Counted from the first letter of the stretch, positions 17,273-26,736 are shown. The stretch: DNA of 64,000 nt from Lewinellaceae bacterium (GCA_020636325.1 JACJYC010000017.1:106129-170128), one strand, 5' to 3'. Translations and numbers: made by a program. Notes: generated by a model from the letters alone, not told the origin.

Positions 17273-18115
17273 TCAGGAATCGGTGGACAGGGTAGGGGCA
17301 TCCGTTTCCGGCTCAAACCACGCCTTGAAGGCCGCCGCCCGGAGCCTGCTGACCTGCACGACTTCCGGCAAAATACCGGAAGTCGGCGTAATCCACACTT
17401 CCAGCTTTCCGTCGGCCGCTCGTTTATAGCCGGTTACGGCGTCCCGGTGCAGGATGAATTGCCGGTTGAGCCGGAAGAACCGTTCCCCCGGGAGATTTTC
17501 TGCAATCTTGTCGAGGGACCTGTCGGGCAGGTATTTTTTGTTTTCCCGGGTGAGCAGGGTGGTGTACCCTTCGTCCGTATAAAAACCGAAAATATCCTCA
17601 AAAGGGATCATCAGGTTCTGCTTGCCGTGCTTGACGCTGAATCCGCTGATCCGGACCTGCTTTTCGACTTTTCGAAGGGTTTCGGATGTCCTCAATTCGG
17701 CATAATAGTGCATCCCGACATAAATGCCGTTGATCACGAAGAACCAGATCGAAATGATGAAAAGGTCGTAAAGGTAAAAGCTCATCGGCACGGGGTGATC
17801 GGTGACGATGAAATTCAGCAATTCGGTCGTGACGATAATGACGGAGATGCCCGCTAGGGTGGTCAGAAAGAACTGGATCAGGATGCGCTTCAGCGGCCGT
17901 GCGCCGTAAGGGATTTTTTTATCGAGATAAATGACGATCGCCCGGACCGCCCACCAGGCCAGATATCCCGTCAGGGTGTCCAGGGTGTAGCGCAGCAGGG
18001 TATACCAGTCGAACCGGATATAGGTATAAGTGAGGTAATAGTTGAATCCACTGATAAAGGCAATGGCAATGAGGAAGAAAGGGATATCGCGGTATTTCGG
18101 TTGTGTTGACATCAA
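17273..18115 (-). CDS. Membrane-bound LytTR-family transcription regulator
   Basis: The 280-residue protein has four hydrophobic segments in its first half (IPFFLIAIAFISGFNYYLTY; a second near 45-65; LIQFFLTTLAGISVIIVTTE; YLYDLFIISIWFFVINGIYV). The C-terminal half is a LytTR DNA-binding domain at about 165-260: MIPFEDIFGFYTDEGYTTLL, PDRSLDKIAENLPGERFFRL and NRQFILHRDAVTGYKR. It has no receiver domain, so it must be controlled from the membrane rather than by phosphorylation. The GTG/ATG choice is clear because two Met codons start the frame. A 48-residue gene lies 15 bases upstream, suggesting co-transcription. Confidence 0.85.
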   Translation of the reverse strand: MMSTQPKYRDIPFFLIAIAFISGFNYYLTYTYIRFDWYTLLRYTLDTLTGYLAWWAVRAIVIYLDKKIPYGARPLKRILIQFFLTTLAGISVIIVTTELLNFIVTDHPVPMSFYLYDLFIISIWFFVINGIYVGMHYYAELRTSETLRKVEKQVRISGFSVKHGKQNLMIPFEDIFGFYTDEGYTTLLTRENKKYLPDRSLDKIAENLPGERFFRLNRQFILHRDAVTGYKRAADGKLEVWITPTSGILPEVVQVSRLRAAAFKAWFEPETDAPTLSTDS

Positions 18116-18130
18116 TGGATCGTTCCCGGA

Positions 18131-18277
18131 TCAATTCCCGTTTTTGTCCTTGTGGAATTTCTTGACCTGGTTGATCCAGGACAGGATGAAGTTTTTAACC
18201 GGATATTCCGTGATCTCATCGACTTTACCCTGGTTGATATGGGTGCGAACAAGGTTTTCCAATTCTTCAAATTCCAT
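18131..18277 (-). CDS. Small hypothetical protein (48 aa) upstream of the LytTR regulator
   Basis: An ATG at 18277 opens 48 codons ending in TGA at 18131-18133. The peptide begins MEFEELENLVRTHINQGKVD and ends VKKFHKDKNGN, soluble and charged with one amphipathic helix (NFILSWINQVKK). It is on the same strand as the membrane LytTR gene, 15 bp before it, and diverges from the DUF6786-like gene. I do not know the family; the tight spacing suggests a small partner or leader peptide of the regulator. Confidence 0.5.
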   Translation of the reverse strand: MEFEELENLVRTHINQGKVDEITEYPVKNFILSWINQVKKFHKDKNGN

Positions 18278-18395
18278 GCGGACCGGCTTTAGGTTGCCTG
18301 CTCAAAATTAGCCATTCGCATCAATTCCGCCAAACAAATGGAACTTTCCGAAATTCCCGTTAAATTCGGAGCTTTATTGTCAAACCAACCGAAAC

Positions 18396-19637
18396 ATGAA
18401 AAACACGTTGCCCATTTTCTTCCTGATCGCTGTTCTATCTTACAGCTGTAAGAACACAAACGAACAAACCGGCGAAGAAACAGCAACCCCGGAGGCGGGT
18501 ACGTTTGCCTATGACCTTGATTTTCTGAAAAAACATACGGACGCGATCTTGCTCACCGCCCCCGACAACCCCTTTGCGCAGGTGGCCGTGTGCGGCGCCT
18601 ACCAGGGGCGTGTAATGACCAGCACGGCCGGCGGAGAAGCCGGTAACAGCTACGGCTGGCTGAATTACGCCCTCATCAGCGGCGAAAAAGGCTACCAGCC
18701 GCATATCAATGCCTACGGCGGCGAAGACCGGTTCTGGATCGCCCCTGAAGGCGGGCAGTTTTCCGTGTTTTTTCCCAAAGGCGCCCCGTTTGAGTTCGAC
18801 AGCTGGCAAACGCCCGGGCTGATCGATACGGCCCATTACGAGCTGATCAGCTCCACCCAGTCGCAAGCTGTTTTTCAAAAGAAGGCCGTTTTGGAAAATT
18901 ACTCGGGCACACGGTTTGAAATTGAGATCAACCGGAAGATAAAGGTTATGGGCGGTGGGGAAATCGCCGCCGACCTGGGCCTGGAAGCGGAAGCGCTGAC
19001 GGGGTTGCGGATGGTCGGTATAGAAACGGACAATACCGTGACCAATACCGGCCCGGATTGGTCAAAACAAACCGGTACGCTCGGCATCTGGATCCTGAGC
19101 ATGTTCACCCCCTCTGACAGCACGACGATCGTGGCGCCGTTTACCCGGGCCCGTTCCAAAGAGCTCCAACTGACGGATGACTATTTCGGCAAAGTACCTG
19201 CCGATAGGCTGGTGGCCGGCGATTCGGTCCTCTTTTTCAAGGGCGACGGCAAACTGCGGAGCAAGATCGGCATCGCGCCGGCGTCGGCCAAGTCCGTTGC
19301 GGGCAGTTACTCGGCCGAAAAGGGCATCCTTACGATCGCTCAGTTCGACCTCGACCCGGCAGGCGACTACCTCAAATCCACCTGGCAACTGCACGACGAC
19401 CCTTACGGCGGCGACGCCTTCAACTCGTACAATGACGGCCCCGTCGACGGCGGCGATCAGCTCGGTCCGTTCTATGAGATCGAATCCACATCACCGGCGC
19501 CCGCGCTTAAAAACGGGGAAAAACTGACCCACCGGCACCGGGTTTTTCACTTTGAAGGCGACCAGGCGGCATTGGACCGGGTGGCCAAGACGGTATTGGG
19601 GGTTGGCCTGACGGAGATTTTGAATAGTGGGATTTAA
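18396..19637 (+). CDS. DUF6786-like lipoprotein
   Basis: The 413-residue protein has a lipoprotein signal (MKNTLPIFFLIAVLSYSCKN, lipobox SYSC). The mature domain includes VAVCGAYQGRVMTSTAGGEA, INAYGGEDRFWIAPEGGQFS and LHDDPYGGDAFNSYNDGPVD, phrases I associate with the DUF6786 family of Bacteroidota. The all-beta pattern resembles the galactose-mutarotase fold, so carbohydrate binding is plausible but unproven. It stands alone on the plus strand, divergent from the LytTR operon and convergent with the metallophosphatase gene. Confidence 0.75.
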   Translation: MKNTLPIFFLIAVLSYSCKNTNEQTGEETATPEAGTFAYDLDFLKKHTDAILLTAPDNPFAQVAVCGAYQGRVMTSTAGGEAGNSYGWLNYALISGEKGYQPHINAYGGEDRFWIAPEGGQFSVFFPKGAPFEFDSWQTPGLIDTAHYELISSTQSQAVFQKKAVLENYSGTRFEIEINRKIKVMGGGEIAADLGLEAEALTGLRMVGIETDNTVTNTGPDWSKQTGTLGIWILSMFTPSDSTTIVAPFTRARSKELQLTDDYFGKVPADRLVAGDSVLFFKGDGKLRSKIGIAPASAKSVAGSYSAEKGILTIAQFDLDPAGDYLKSTWQLHDDPYGGDAFNSYNDGPVDGGDQLGPFYEIESTSPAPALKNGEKLTHRHRVFHFEGDQAALDRVAKTVLGVGLTEILNSGI

Positions 19638-19714
19638 GTAAAGTTCTGATGGCCCGCTTTGTCACCGACTTATCCGATAATATAGGGAAAGGATTTTCAT
19701 CAGATTGAATTTCC

Positions 19715-20410
19715 TCAGGTGACAGGGGGAACGGCGAGGTCCGTATTTTCAACAAAATACAACTCCAGGCTGTCCAGGTCAAAAGCGCACAAATACCCGA
19801 GCCCGGGCCTTATGCCGGCATACACGCAACCGGCATCGATGTTCAGCGCCGGCAGATAATCCAGGCTGTCGCGCTGCCGGAGGATGGCTTCCTTTGCGAT
19901 AGGCGTATGGCCGTGCACCAGGATGCGGTTGCCCAGCCAGCTGCGGTCCAGTTCGTCGTACCAGTTGCGGATATAAAGCATGCTCGCCGGGTCTTTCAGC
20001 GGATCGGGCGTCCGGAAATTGAGACCGGCATGGACGAAGAAATAATCCTCAACAGATAGGTAAAAGGAGAGATTGCCGATCCATTCCAGATGCGCTTCGG
20101 GAATGCGGCCTGCATCGTAGCTGTCCATGGTAGCCTTGCCGCCGTACCCGTTCTCCCAGGTGTCATAAAACGAGGCTTCGGACAAAGCGCGAAGAAATGC
20201 GTACTCGTGGTTGCCCATAAGGCTGGATACGCAATAACCGTCGTCGGCCAACGCCAACACCGTATCGATCACCTGTTTGCTGCCCGGCCCGCGATCGATG
20301 AAATCGCCCAGCAGGTAAAGTTCGTCATCCCGGGTCAGGGCCAGTCTGTCGAGCAGATTGCGGAAGGTTTTGTGGCAGCCATGTATATCCGAAACGGCGA
20401 ATCGCCTCAT
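19715..20410 (-). CDS. Serine/threonine-phosphatase-like metallophosphoesterase
   Basis: All five calcineurin-like metal motifs are visible in the 231 residues: FAVSDIHGCH (D-x-H), LLGDFIDRGPGS (GDxxDRG), SLMGNHEYAFL (GNHE), FFVHAGLNF and ILVHGHTPI. The layout and length match the PrpA/PrpB-type phosphatases of about 220 residues. They use two metals to hydrolyse phosphoserine or phosphothreonine, and in some cases diadenosine tetraphosphate. It follows the NarL-type response regulator on the same strand with 52 bp between, so the two may be co-transcribed. Confidence 0.88.
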   Translation of the reverse strand: MRRFAVSDIHGCHKTFRNLLDRLALTRDDELYLLGDFIDRGPGSKQVIDTVLALADDGYCVSSLMGNHEYAFLRALSEASFYDTWENGYGGKATMDSYDAGRIPEAHLEWIGNLSFYLSVEDYFFVHAGLNFRTPDPLKDPASMLYIRNWYDELDRSWLGNRILVHGHTPIAKEAILRQRDSLDYLPALNIDAGCVYAGIRPGLGYLCAFDLDSLELYFVENTDLAVPPVT

Positions 20411-20462
20411 TCAAAGCAGAATTTGGGGCAAGATAAGTTTTATCGGGGACTATTTCGCCAAC

Positions 20463-21110
20463 CTATAAATCCGCCAATAATTCATATTCGAAACAAGCCC
20501 GCACCAATCCGGCCGTATTCCGCGCTCCCAATTTGATGAGCAGGTTCCGGCGGTGGGTTTCCACGGTGCCGAAACTGATGAACAGTTTTTCGGCGATTTC
20601 AGTGGTCGTGTATTCGTCTACGATCATGCGGAGTACCTGCTTTTCCCGGCGCGAGAGTTTGGGAAAGGGGTTTTCCGAGACCTTGGTCCTGGCGCCGCTC
20701 AGGCTTTCCATCACCAGTGCGGAGACTTCAGGGCTGAAATACTTCTCACCGTCCCGGACTTTCCGGATGGCATCCAGGATTTCCGCTCTGCCCGCACTTT
20801 TGAGCAGGTACCCGTCGGCGCCGTTTTTCAATACCAACTTGATCAGGCTGACCTCCCGGAGCATCGACAGGATCAGGACCCGGAGATTCGGATGGGATTC
20901 CCGGATCTTCCGGCAGGTTTCTATGCCGTTGAGCCCCGGCATATTGATATCGAGAATGACCAGATCCGGTTGCAGCTCCGGCAACATGTCCAGCGCCCTG
21001 GAGCCGTCGTTCGCCTCGCCGGCGCACTCGAGGTCCGGCTCGGTGGACAGCATCAGCTTGATCCCGTCAATGACGAGCTGGTGATCGTCGGCTATCAGGA
21101 TTCTGGTCAT
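20463..21110 (-). CDS. NarL/LuxR-type response regulator
   Basis: The receiver domain (residues 1-120) has the acidic pair at ADDH, the phosphorylation site in PDLVILDINMPGLNG (Asp54), the Thr/Ser position in VLILSM and Lys in GYLLKSAG. The C-terminal LuxR helix-turn-helix runs through PFPKLSRREKQVLRMIVDEY, then TTTEIAEKLFISFGTVETHR. Such regulators pair with HisKA_3 kinases. The sensor kinase at 23796-25751, two genes upstream on the same strand, is the obvious candidate, although a secreted propeller gene lies between. Confidence 0.9.
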   Translation of the reverse strand: MTRILIADDHQLVIDGIKLMLSTEPDLECAGEANDGSRALDMLPELQPDLVILDINMPGLNGIETCRKIRESHPNLRVLILSMLREVSLIKLVLKNGADGYLLKSAGRAEILDAIRKVRDGEKYFSPEVSALVMESLSGARTKVSENPFPKLSRREKQVLRMIVDEYTTTEIAEKLFISFGTVETHRRNLLIKLGARNTAGLVRACFEYELLADL

Positions 21111-21274
21111 TGTTTTTGAAGTTATTTCAGCGGTCCTAAAGTTAATCAGAATTTGAAATACCGCGAATTGAACGCCTGCAACTTATAACGGAAGCTCCGC
21201 CCGCCGGAGGTTGCGCCTCGCCGCGTTTACCGCCAGGTCTCCGATTTGCGAAATGAACGTAAGGATCGCAATAT

Positions 21275-21411
21275 CTGTAGGGCCGGCATATAGATACCTG
21301 CAACGGCAGTTGAAATCCATTCCATTCATTTTCCGAGGTGTCAATCCGAAATAGCCCGATACATGCGTTGCCGGTCCGGAGCAATCACATACCGGCCCTA
21401 CAGGCCGGAAA
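21275..21411. repeat. Inverted-repeat intergenic element sharing a 32-nt core with 53442-53473
   Basis: CTGTAGGGCCGGCATA (21275-21290) is an inverted copy of CATACCGGCCCTACAG (21388-21403), with two mismatches. The right part, 21380-21411 read on the minus strand, matches 53442-53473 in 28 of 32 positions. The rest of the 392-base gap 21111-21502 contains no gene that I can support. Confidence 0.55.
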
Positions 21412-21502
21412 CTGCCAACATGGCGGACCTGACGGCCCGCGCTTGTGTTTTACAGGCATGGAAGCCCTTCCGATTGGCATTCCCAATATCGGCACTTACG
21501 AC

Positions 21503-23587
21503 TCACATCACCACCACCTTTCCAAAATATCGTTTTTGTTCCATCGTAACCCGGATCAGGTAAAGTCCGGGCGCCAGGCCGTCCAGCCCGAGCGTCTGCC
21601 GGGCTTTTTGCCGCCGGATGGGCTTGCCGTCGGCGGTGAAGACCTCCAGGTCGGCTTGCCCGTAAAAGGATTCCGGCAGCTCCAGGTTGACTGCTCCGGT
21701 TGTTGCGGGGTTCGGAAATACGCTCATTTGGTTATTTGCGAACGGTTCGTCCGTTCGGGTGGGCTGATAGGTAGCCGATTCGATATTGCCGCCGGTGCCG
21801 CAGATCCAGAACCGGGTGGAGGCGTCCCATGTTACGGCTTCAAAGCCCAGGGCCGCCTGGTTGCTCATGTGCAGTTGTTCCCAGTTGGCGCCGCCGTCGG
21901 TGGTTCTGAAAACCATCCCGAATCCCGCTGATCCGCCGGCCAGGTAACCGGTCATGGCATCATCCCAGCGGATATTGTTCCAATAGGTGCCGGCGGGAGC
22001 GGTCATGTAATCCCAGGTCGCGCCGCCGTCCTGCGTGAACAGGATCTCGGTGCTGAATTTGTCCATAGCGACCCACCCGGTCTGTTCGTTCAGGAAAAAG
22101 GCCTCGATCAGCCGGTCGGTGACGGGCAGCGTGAGGAGTGTCCAGTTGTCGCCGCCGTCGGTGGTTTTGGACACGGTGCCGTTCCAACCCACGGTATATC
22201 CGTTCATGTCGTCCAGGAAGAATACCTTTTCCAGGTTGGTCGACAGGGTAACCGCAGTGGTGACCTGCCAGGTAGCCCCCTGGTCGAGGCTGCGATGGAC
22301 GTTCCCGTTCCAGTCGGTGGCGTAGATCCGGTTGGGCGTAACGGCGAGGCTGGTGAACAAGGCATCGTAATCGTACAGGTTTTCCCAGGAATTACCGCCG
22401 TCGGTGGTGCGCAGGATAAAGCTCCGGCCGCAGACCCAGAGTTCGTCCTTGGAGAAAGCGTAGGCGTCGTATATATCGTTATCCAGGTCAGGGTCGTCAA
22501 TGCTGATGTCGGTCCAATGGGCTCCCCCGTCGGTGGTCCGCAGTACGGTCTTGCCGTAGCCGCAGGCCCACCCGTTCTGCTGATCGGTAAACCGGATGAC
22601 CCCGAGGGCGTTCTTGTTGCCCGGTATCTGATCCGTATAGGAGGCGCCGCTGTCGGTGGAATGGGCAATGGCGGTATAGGTGGAGGCAACCCAGACCTGC
22701 CCGTCGGGAAGCGCCGATACGCCGAAATTCTCATAAGAATAGGGCGTCGGCCGTACGAGCGTGACGGATACCCCGCCGTCGGCCGAATAAAACGTGCGGT
22801 TGCCCTGAGAGGCTACAAACCGGTTCTGATCGATGATCTCCAGATCGGAAATATGGCTGCCGAAAGCGGTCGGCAGCATCAGGGTCCAGTTTTGCCCGCC
22901 GTCAGTGGTCTTGAATAATTTGCGGTGGACGCCCGCGTAGCCCGTTGTCGCATTCAGGAAATCCAGGGTGACCCGGTTGTCGAGCTGTCCGTCTGCAACC
23001 TGGGTCCAGTTGGCGCCGCCGTCGGTTGTCCGGTACACCTGTCCGTTCTGGCCGCCGAGCCATCCTTTAGCCGTGTCGACAAAGGAAATGGAGGTCCAGT
23101 TGATGCCGGTAGCGCCGGCCGGCGAGACAACCGTCCAGGAGTCGCCTTTATCCAGTGATTTGAGCACCCCGGAATTGCCCGCGATATAGATCGCATCGGC
23201 CGCAGGTGTGGAAAAGTAGCGGTATCCGCCGATGGAGGGCGGATCCGGAAGGGTTTGCCAGTTGACGCCGCCGTCAGTGGTTTTATAAAGCTTGCTGTTG
23301 TTGGTTGCAATGGCCGTATTGCCCTGCCCGTCCGGAAAGATGGCCACCTTGTCCAGGGTCTGGTACGGCGGTATGTTTTCCGATACCAGCCAGTGCGCGC
23401 CGTAGTCGGTCGTGTACCGGACCGTACTCTTGTTGCCTACGGCAATGCCGTGCCCGTTCGGCGCCATGGCCACATCTTTTATAGGCTCCAGTACTTCAAA
23501 TGGGTGCTGCCGGACCCATTCCTGCGCTTGCAGACGCTGAAAAGAAATCGCGGCGATGAGTATGGAAAATAAGGCGGCATTTCTCAT
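21503..23587 (-). CDS. Secreted YCF48/BNR-type propeller with type IX sorting tail
   Basis: From the ATG at 23587 the 694-residue protein has a signal peptide (ALFSILIAAISFQRLQAQ). At least ten copies of a propeller strand TTDGGxxW follow (YKTTDGGVNWQTL, YRTTDGGANWTQV, FKTTDGGQNWTLM, LRTTDGGAHWTDI, SKTTDGGDNWTLL, FRTTDGGANWEQL), typical of YCF48-like or BNR repeats. The last 80 residues are a type IX secretion sorting domain (MSVFPNPATTGAVNLELPES through GLYLIRVTMEQKRYFGKVVV). It should be exported and held at, or released from, the cell surface. Related propellers bind proteins or glycans; the ligand is unknown. The longer frame to 23692 has no signal character. Confidence 0.85.
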   Translation of the reverse strand: MRNAALFSILIAAISFQRLQAQEWVRQHPFEVLEPIKDVAMAPNGHGIAVGNKSTVRYTTDYGAHWLVSENIPPYQTLDKVAIFPDGQGNTAIATNNSKLYKTTDGGVNWQTLPDPPSIGGYRYFSTPAADAIYIAGNSGVLKSLDKGDSWTVVSPAGATGINWTSISFVDTAKGWLGGQNGQVYRTTDGGANWTQVADGQLDNRVTLDFLNATTGYAGVHRKLFKTTDGGQNWTLMLPTAFGSHISDLEIIDQNRFVASQGNRTFYSADGGVSVTLVRPTPYSYENFGVSALPDGQVWVASTYTAIAHSTDSGASYTDQIPGNKNALGVIRFTDQQNGWACGYGKTVLRTTDGGAHWTDISIDDPDLDNDIYDAYAFSKDELWVCGRSFILRTTDGGNSWENLYDYDALFTSLAVTPNRIYATDWNGNVHRSLDQGATWQVTTAVTLSTNLEKVFFLDDMNGYTVGWNGTVSKTTDGGDNWTLLTLPVTDRLIEAFFLNEQTGWVAMDKFSTEILFTQDGGATWDYMTAPAGTYWNNIRWDDAMTGYLAGGSAGFGMVFRTTDGGANWEQLHMSNQAALGFEAVTWDASTRFWICGTGGNIESATYQPTRTDEPFANNQMSVFPNPATTGAVNLELPESFYGQADLEVFTADGKPIRRQKARQTLGLDGLAPGLYLIRVTMEQKRYFGKVVVM

Positions 23588-23696
23588 ATTGGATGAATTA
23601 TGGGATGAAAAAAAATTCATCGCAATGATCGGAATACAATCCTGCCCGCTCATAACTGAAATCCCGGACCCTGAAAAAATACCGGAATTCATAGAG

Positions 23697-23797
23697 CTCT
23701 CCCTCTCTCACCCTCTCACCCTCTCACCCTCTCACCCTCTCACCCTCTCACCCTCTCTCCCTCTCTCCCTCTCTCCCTCTCTCACCCTCTCCCCCTC
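23697..23797 (-). repeat. (GGTGAGAG)n repeat abutting the sensor-kinase stop codon
   Basis: About ten units of CTCTCACC or CTCTCCCT on the plus strand, so GGTGAGAG and AGGGAGAG in the sense of the kinase gene. The kinase TGA (23796-23798) is followed directly by GGGGGAGAGGGTGAGAG. It fills the gap before the propeller gene. Confidence 0.85.
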
Positions 23798-25751
23798 AAA
23801 CAACAAACCGAACATTCACCGTAGTACCCTCCCCCGGGACGCTGTCCAGTTGCCATTCACCTTTGAGGAATTGAACCCGCGCCTCAATGTTTTTTAACCC
23901 CAGCGACTTTTTCCGGACGGCATTTGCGGGTACGAATCCGCAACCGTCGTCTTCCACCGTGATCATCATTTCTCCCTGCCGGACCAGCAACTGGATGAGC
24001 ACCTCCCTGGCCTCGGCGTGCTTGAGGATGTTGTTGACCAGTTCCTGCAGAATGCGGTAGACCATGACCGACCGGGTTTGTCCCAGCCGGTCCTCGTCCA
24101 GGCCGATGGTTTCCAGGTGGCAGTCCAATCCGTTTTCGCGCACCTGTACGGCCAGGTCTTCCAGCGCGCCGGACAATCCGGACAGCATCAGGGCGCCGGG
24201 CATCATGTTGTGGGCGATACGGCGCACTTCCACACAGGCGCCGTCGATCAGATGATAGGTTTTCCGGTATAATTGCGACTGTTCCCTGGCCGGTTCGTTC
24301 AACCCGCCGAAATGGGATTTGATGGCGGTGAGCAGGCCGCCGAGTCCGTCGTGCAGGTCCTTGGCGATCCGGATCCGCTCCGATTCCTGCCCTTCGATCA
24401 TGGCGTCAAGCGAGAGGAGTTTCTTTTCCTGCTCCAGTTGCAGGATACGCTGGGTTTGCAGGTGCGCTTCCTGCTCTGCCAGTTTTTTATTGGTGTGCAG
24501 CCGTTGGCGCAGCGCCAGGAATATGCCGGCCGCCAGTAGCGCCAACAGGATGGAACTGACCAGCAGCAGGTTCCTTTCCCGGGTTTTCTGGGTGAGTTCA
24601 AGCCGGTTGATGCGCAGCTCCTGTTCCTTTTTTTCGGTCTCGTAGCGCACTTCCAGCCGGTTGAGGCTGGCCTGGGTTTCGGCGTTCCCCAGGCTGTCGG
24701 CAAGCGCCTGATAGGCTTCCAGGTATTGCAGGGACGCCGGGAAATCGCCCTGCTGGCGGGCTGTCAGGTACAACTGGTGAAGGTTGCGGCCCCGGCGAAA
24801 AGCGTCGCCGGTGAGCTGGAACAGACGGCCTGCTTCGGCGTAGCTTTGCCGCGCTTTATCCGGCTTTTTTTCGGTGAGGTACAGGTCGCCCAGGTCTTCA
24901 TAACAATACGCTTTGCTGAACAGGTTGCCCGACGTATCGTAATGGCTGATGGCCCGGACCAGGCGGTTTTCCAGGTCGGCTTTGTCGTCCGACAAAAAGA
25001 AAAGAAAGGATGTGTGTTCCGGGATCTCCATGATCTCGCGCCCTGTTTTTCGTCCGGCCTGCCAGGCTTCCCGCTTTTTCCGGATATCGGCCATGCGGTC
25101 GAACCGGTCATTCCGGAAATAGATCGAGAACAGGTTGAACAGCATGAATCCGTAGTCGGCCCGGTTACCGCTCTTTTCGACGAGTTCCAGGGCTTTCCAC
25201 CCGTACTCGTCGGCTTTTTCAGAATCCCCTCTTTCGTCATAGAGCTGAGCCAATCCCCAGTATGGGCGCCATATGTCTTCGGTGTTGTTGTCGGCGGTGA
25301 AGGCTTTTTCAGCCGCGACAAAATAATAAAACGCCGAATCCTGCCGGAACCCGCGGCGGTAGGCGAGCGCCAGGTTCTGAAAGATCGGCCCCAGTTGTTG
25401 GTTGACGCCGTATCGCCGGGCAATCGAGAGCGCCCGATGGTGCAGCCCGATCGATTTTTCCGGTTGCCCCTTGTTGTGGTACCAGTAGCCGAGAAGGATC
25501 AATGCGCGGACCTTTGCCGTCCGGTCGCCGGTTTTTTCGGCCAGCGTCATGGCATCATCGGCCAGCACAAGGGTACTGTCGTGTCCGCGCATGCAGTAGT
25601 AGGCGGTCAGGTCCAGCAAAGGCGCCAAACGGGCTTCGAAGTCCTTCGCCTCTGCAATTGCCTGCCGGAGGCTATCCGGTGAACCGCCGAAAACCGGTAT
25701 CGACCGGACTAGAAAAAAAAGCCAAAGCAGCAGAATCGGAAGAGTTTTCAT
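23796..25751 (-). CDS. TPR sensor histidine kinase (HisKA_3 / NarX-like)
   Basis: The 651-residue protein begins MKTLPILLLWLFFLVRSIPV, a signal peptide. About 370 residues of TPR-like helices follow in the periplasm (LALAYRRGFRQDSAFYYFVA, EDLGDLYLTEKKPDKARQSY). One membrane helix at about 393-414 (LLLVSSILLALLAAGIFLAL) leads to a coiled coil. The HisKA_3 domain ERIRIAKDLHDGLGGLLTAI carries phospho-accepting His467, and a HATPase domain carries VNNILKHA, VEDDGCGFVP and GLKNIEARV. This design is common in Bacteroidota. The NarL-type regulator at 20463-21110 is the probable partner. A longer frame to 25988 overlaps the divergent antitoxin gene and is not signal-like. Confidence 0.9.
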   Translation of the reverse strand: MKTLPILLLWLFFLVRSIPVFGGSPDSLRQAIAEAKDFEARLAPLLDLTAYYCMRGHDSTLVLADDAMTLAEKTGDRTAKVRALILLGYWYHNKGQPEKSIGLHHRALSIARRYGVNQQLGPIFQNLALAYRRGFRQDSAFYYFVAAEKAFTADNNTEDIWRPYWGLAQLYDERGDSEKADEYGWKALELVEKSGNRADYGFMLFNLFSIYFRNDRFDRMADIRKKREAWQAGRKTGREIMEIPEHTSFLFFLSDDKADLENRLVRAISHYDTSGNLFSKAYCYEDLGDLYLTEKKPDKARQSYAEAGRLFQLTGDAFRRGRNLHQLYLTARQQGDFPASLQYLEAYQALADSLGNAETQASLNRLEVRYETEKKEQELRINRLELTQKTRERNLLLVSSILLALLAAGIFLALRQRLHTNKKLAEQEAHLQTQRILQLEQEKKLLSLDAMIEGQESERIRIAKDLHDGLGGLLTAIKSHFGGLNEPAREQSQLYRKTYHLIDGACVEVRRIAHNMMPGALMLSGLSGALEDLAVQVRENGLDCHLETIGLDEDRLGQTRSVMVYRILQELVNNILKHAEAREVLIQLLVRQGEMMITVEDDGCGFVPANAVRKKSLGLKNIEARVQFLKGEWQLDSVPGEGTTVNVRFVV

Positions 25752-25935
25752 GCCGTACAGTTTCCTGATCAAATCGGATTCATGCGGGTAAGGGCGAATG
25801 GCGATGCCAAAGTAAGGAGGGCTAAAGTACGGATAAAGGCAGCATATGGGAACTATGCGGATCAATAAAAATGTTATTGTGGTTAAAACGGGTTGATTTG
25901 AACAAATTTTTGTATTTTTGGATAAAATTTTGGAA

Positions 25936-26262
25936 ATGGATATCCAGGCTGCCAAATTAGAATTGATCCGCATGATTGTTGATGTCAAAAACCAGGCACT
26001 GCTGGATCAACTGAAAGCATTACTGTTGAATCGACGAGAATCGACAGATAAAGTTCATTTTTTTGAAGAGGAAGCAAATCAATACCAGAAAAGATTATTA
26101 GAAATGGCTCGCCAGCCTGCCCCCAGGTCTATCAATCTTGAAGAGATTAAAAAATCACAAAATTATAACCCGAAACTACTTGATGATTTTTTGGCAAATC
26201 TGGATAGAAGTAAGTGGGAAAATGAAAATCTGTTAGAATTGCTTGAAATTTTGCGTAGTTAA
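25936..26262 (+). CDS. Probable antitoxin of a PIN-domain toxin-antitoxin pair
   Basis: The 108-residue protein starts MDIQAAKLELIRMIVDVKNQ and then ALLDQLKALL, an N-terminal helix pattern often seen in antitoxin-like genes of Bacteroidota and cyanobacteria. The C-terminal half is acidic and probably disordered until it folds on the toxin (NPKLLDDFLANLDRSKWENE). No AbrB, CopG or PHD fold is evident. It is AT-rich and ends 8 bases before the toxin start, the usual toxin-antitoxin spacing. A -7 box TATTTTTG at 25913-25920 would give a very short leader. Assignment rests on the neighbour. Confidence 0.65.
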   Translation: MDIQAAKLELIRMIVDVKNQALLDQLKALLLNRRESTDKVHFFEEEANQYQKRLLEMARQPAPRSINLEEIKKSQNYNPKLLDDFLANLDRSKWENENLLELLEILRS

Positions 26263-26270
26263 CGTTTCTT

Positions 26271-26726
26271 ATGGTCTATCTCCTTGATACCAATATTTTA
26301 CTACTTTCTTTGATTTCCACGTCCTTCGATGTCAGATTCAGAGAGACTTATAAGCGATCTTCGAATGATTTTATTATTTCTGTAGTAACAGAAGGAGAGC
26401 TCAAATCTTTGGCTTTCCAAAGGAGATGGGGAGAAGCTAAACAAAATGATTTGCAAAGAACCCTGGAAAAATTAATAATTTTCCCTATCAAAATTCAAAG
26501 TGTTATTGACGCATATGCTAGAATTGACGCCTTCAGTCAGGGAAAATTGGCTGATATGGCGTTAACCCATGGTCTCTCATCCAGAAATATGGGTAAGAAT
26601 GATCTTTGGATAGCAGCAACTGCCCATGTTACCGGAGCTACCCTTATTACTGCCGACAAAGATTTTGGGCATCTTTCGCCTTACTTTTTGAAGCTTGAAC
26701 AAGTCGATGTACAAGCTTATTTATAA
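26271..26726 (+). CDS. PIN-domain ribonuclease toxin (VapC-like)
   Basis: The 151-residue protein has the PIN acidic residues in order: YLLDTNILLLSL (first Asp), VTEGELKSLAF (Glu), KNDLWIAATAHVTGA (third acidic residue) and LITADKDFGHL (fourth). VapC toxins cut tRNA or rRNA using Mg held by these residues. It lies 8 bases downstream of the probable antitoxin and is followed, 10 bases after its stop, by the methyltransferase gene, which differs sharply in GC content. The pair therefore looks like an insertion upstream of a core gene. Confidence 0.88.
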   Translation: MVYLLDTNILLLSLISTSFDVRFRETYKRSSNDFIISVVTEGELKSLAFQRRWGEAKQNDLQRTLEKLIIFPIKIQSVIDAYARIDAFSQGKLADMALTHGLSSRNMGKNDLWIAATAHVTGATLITADKDFGHLSPYFLKLEQVDVQAYL

Positions 26727-26736
26727 TGATAAATAA

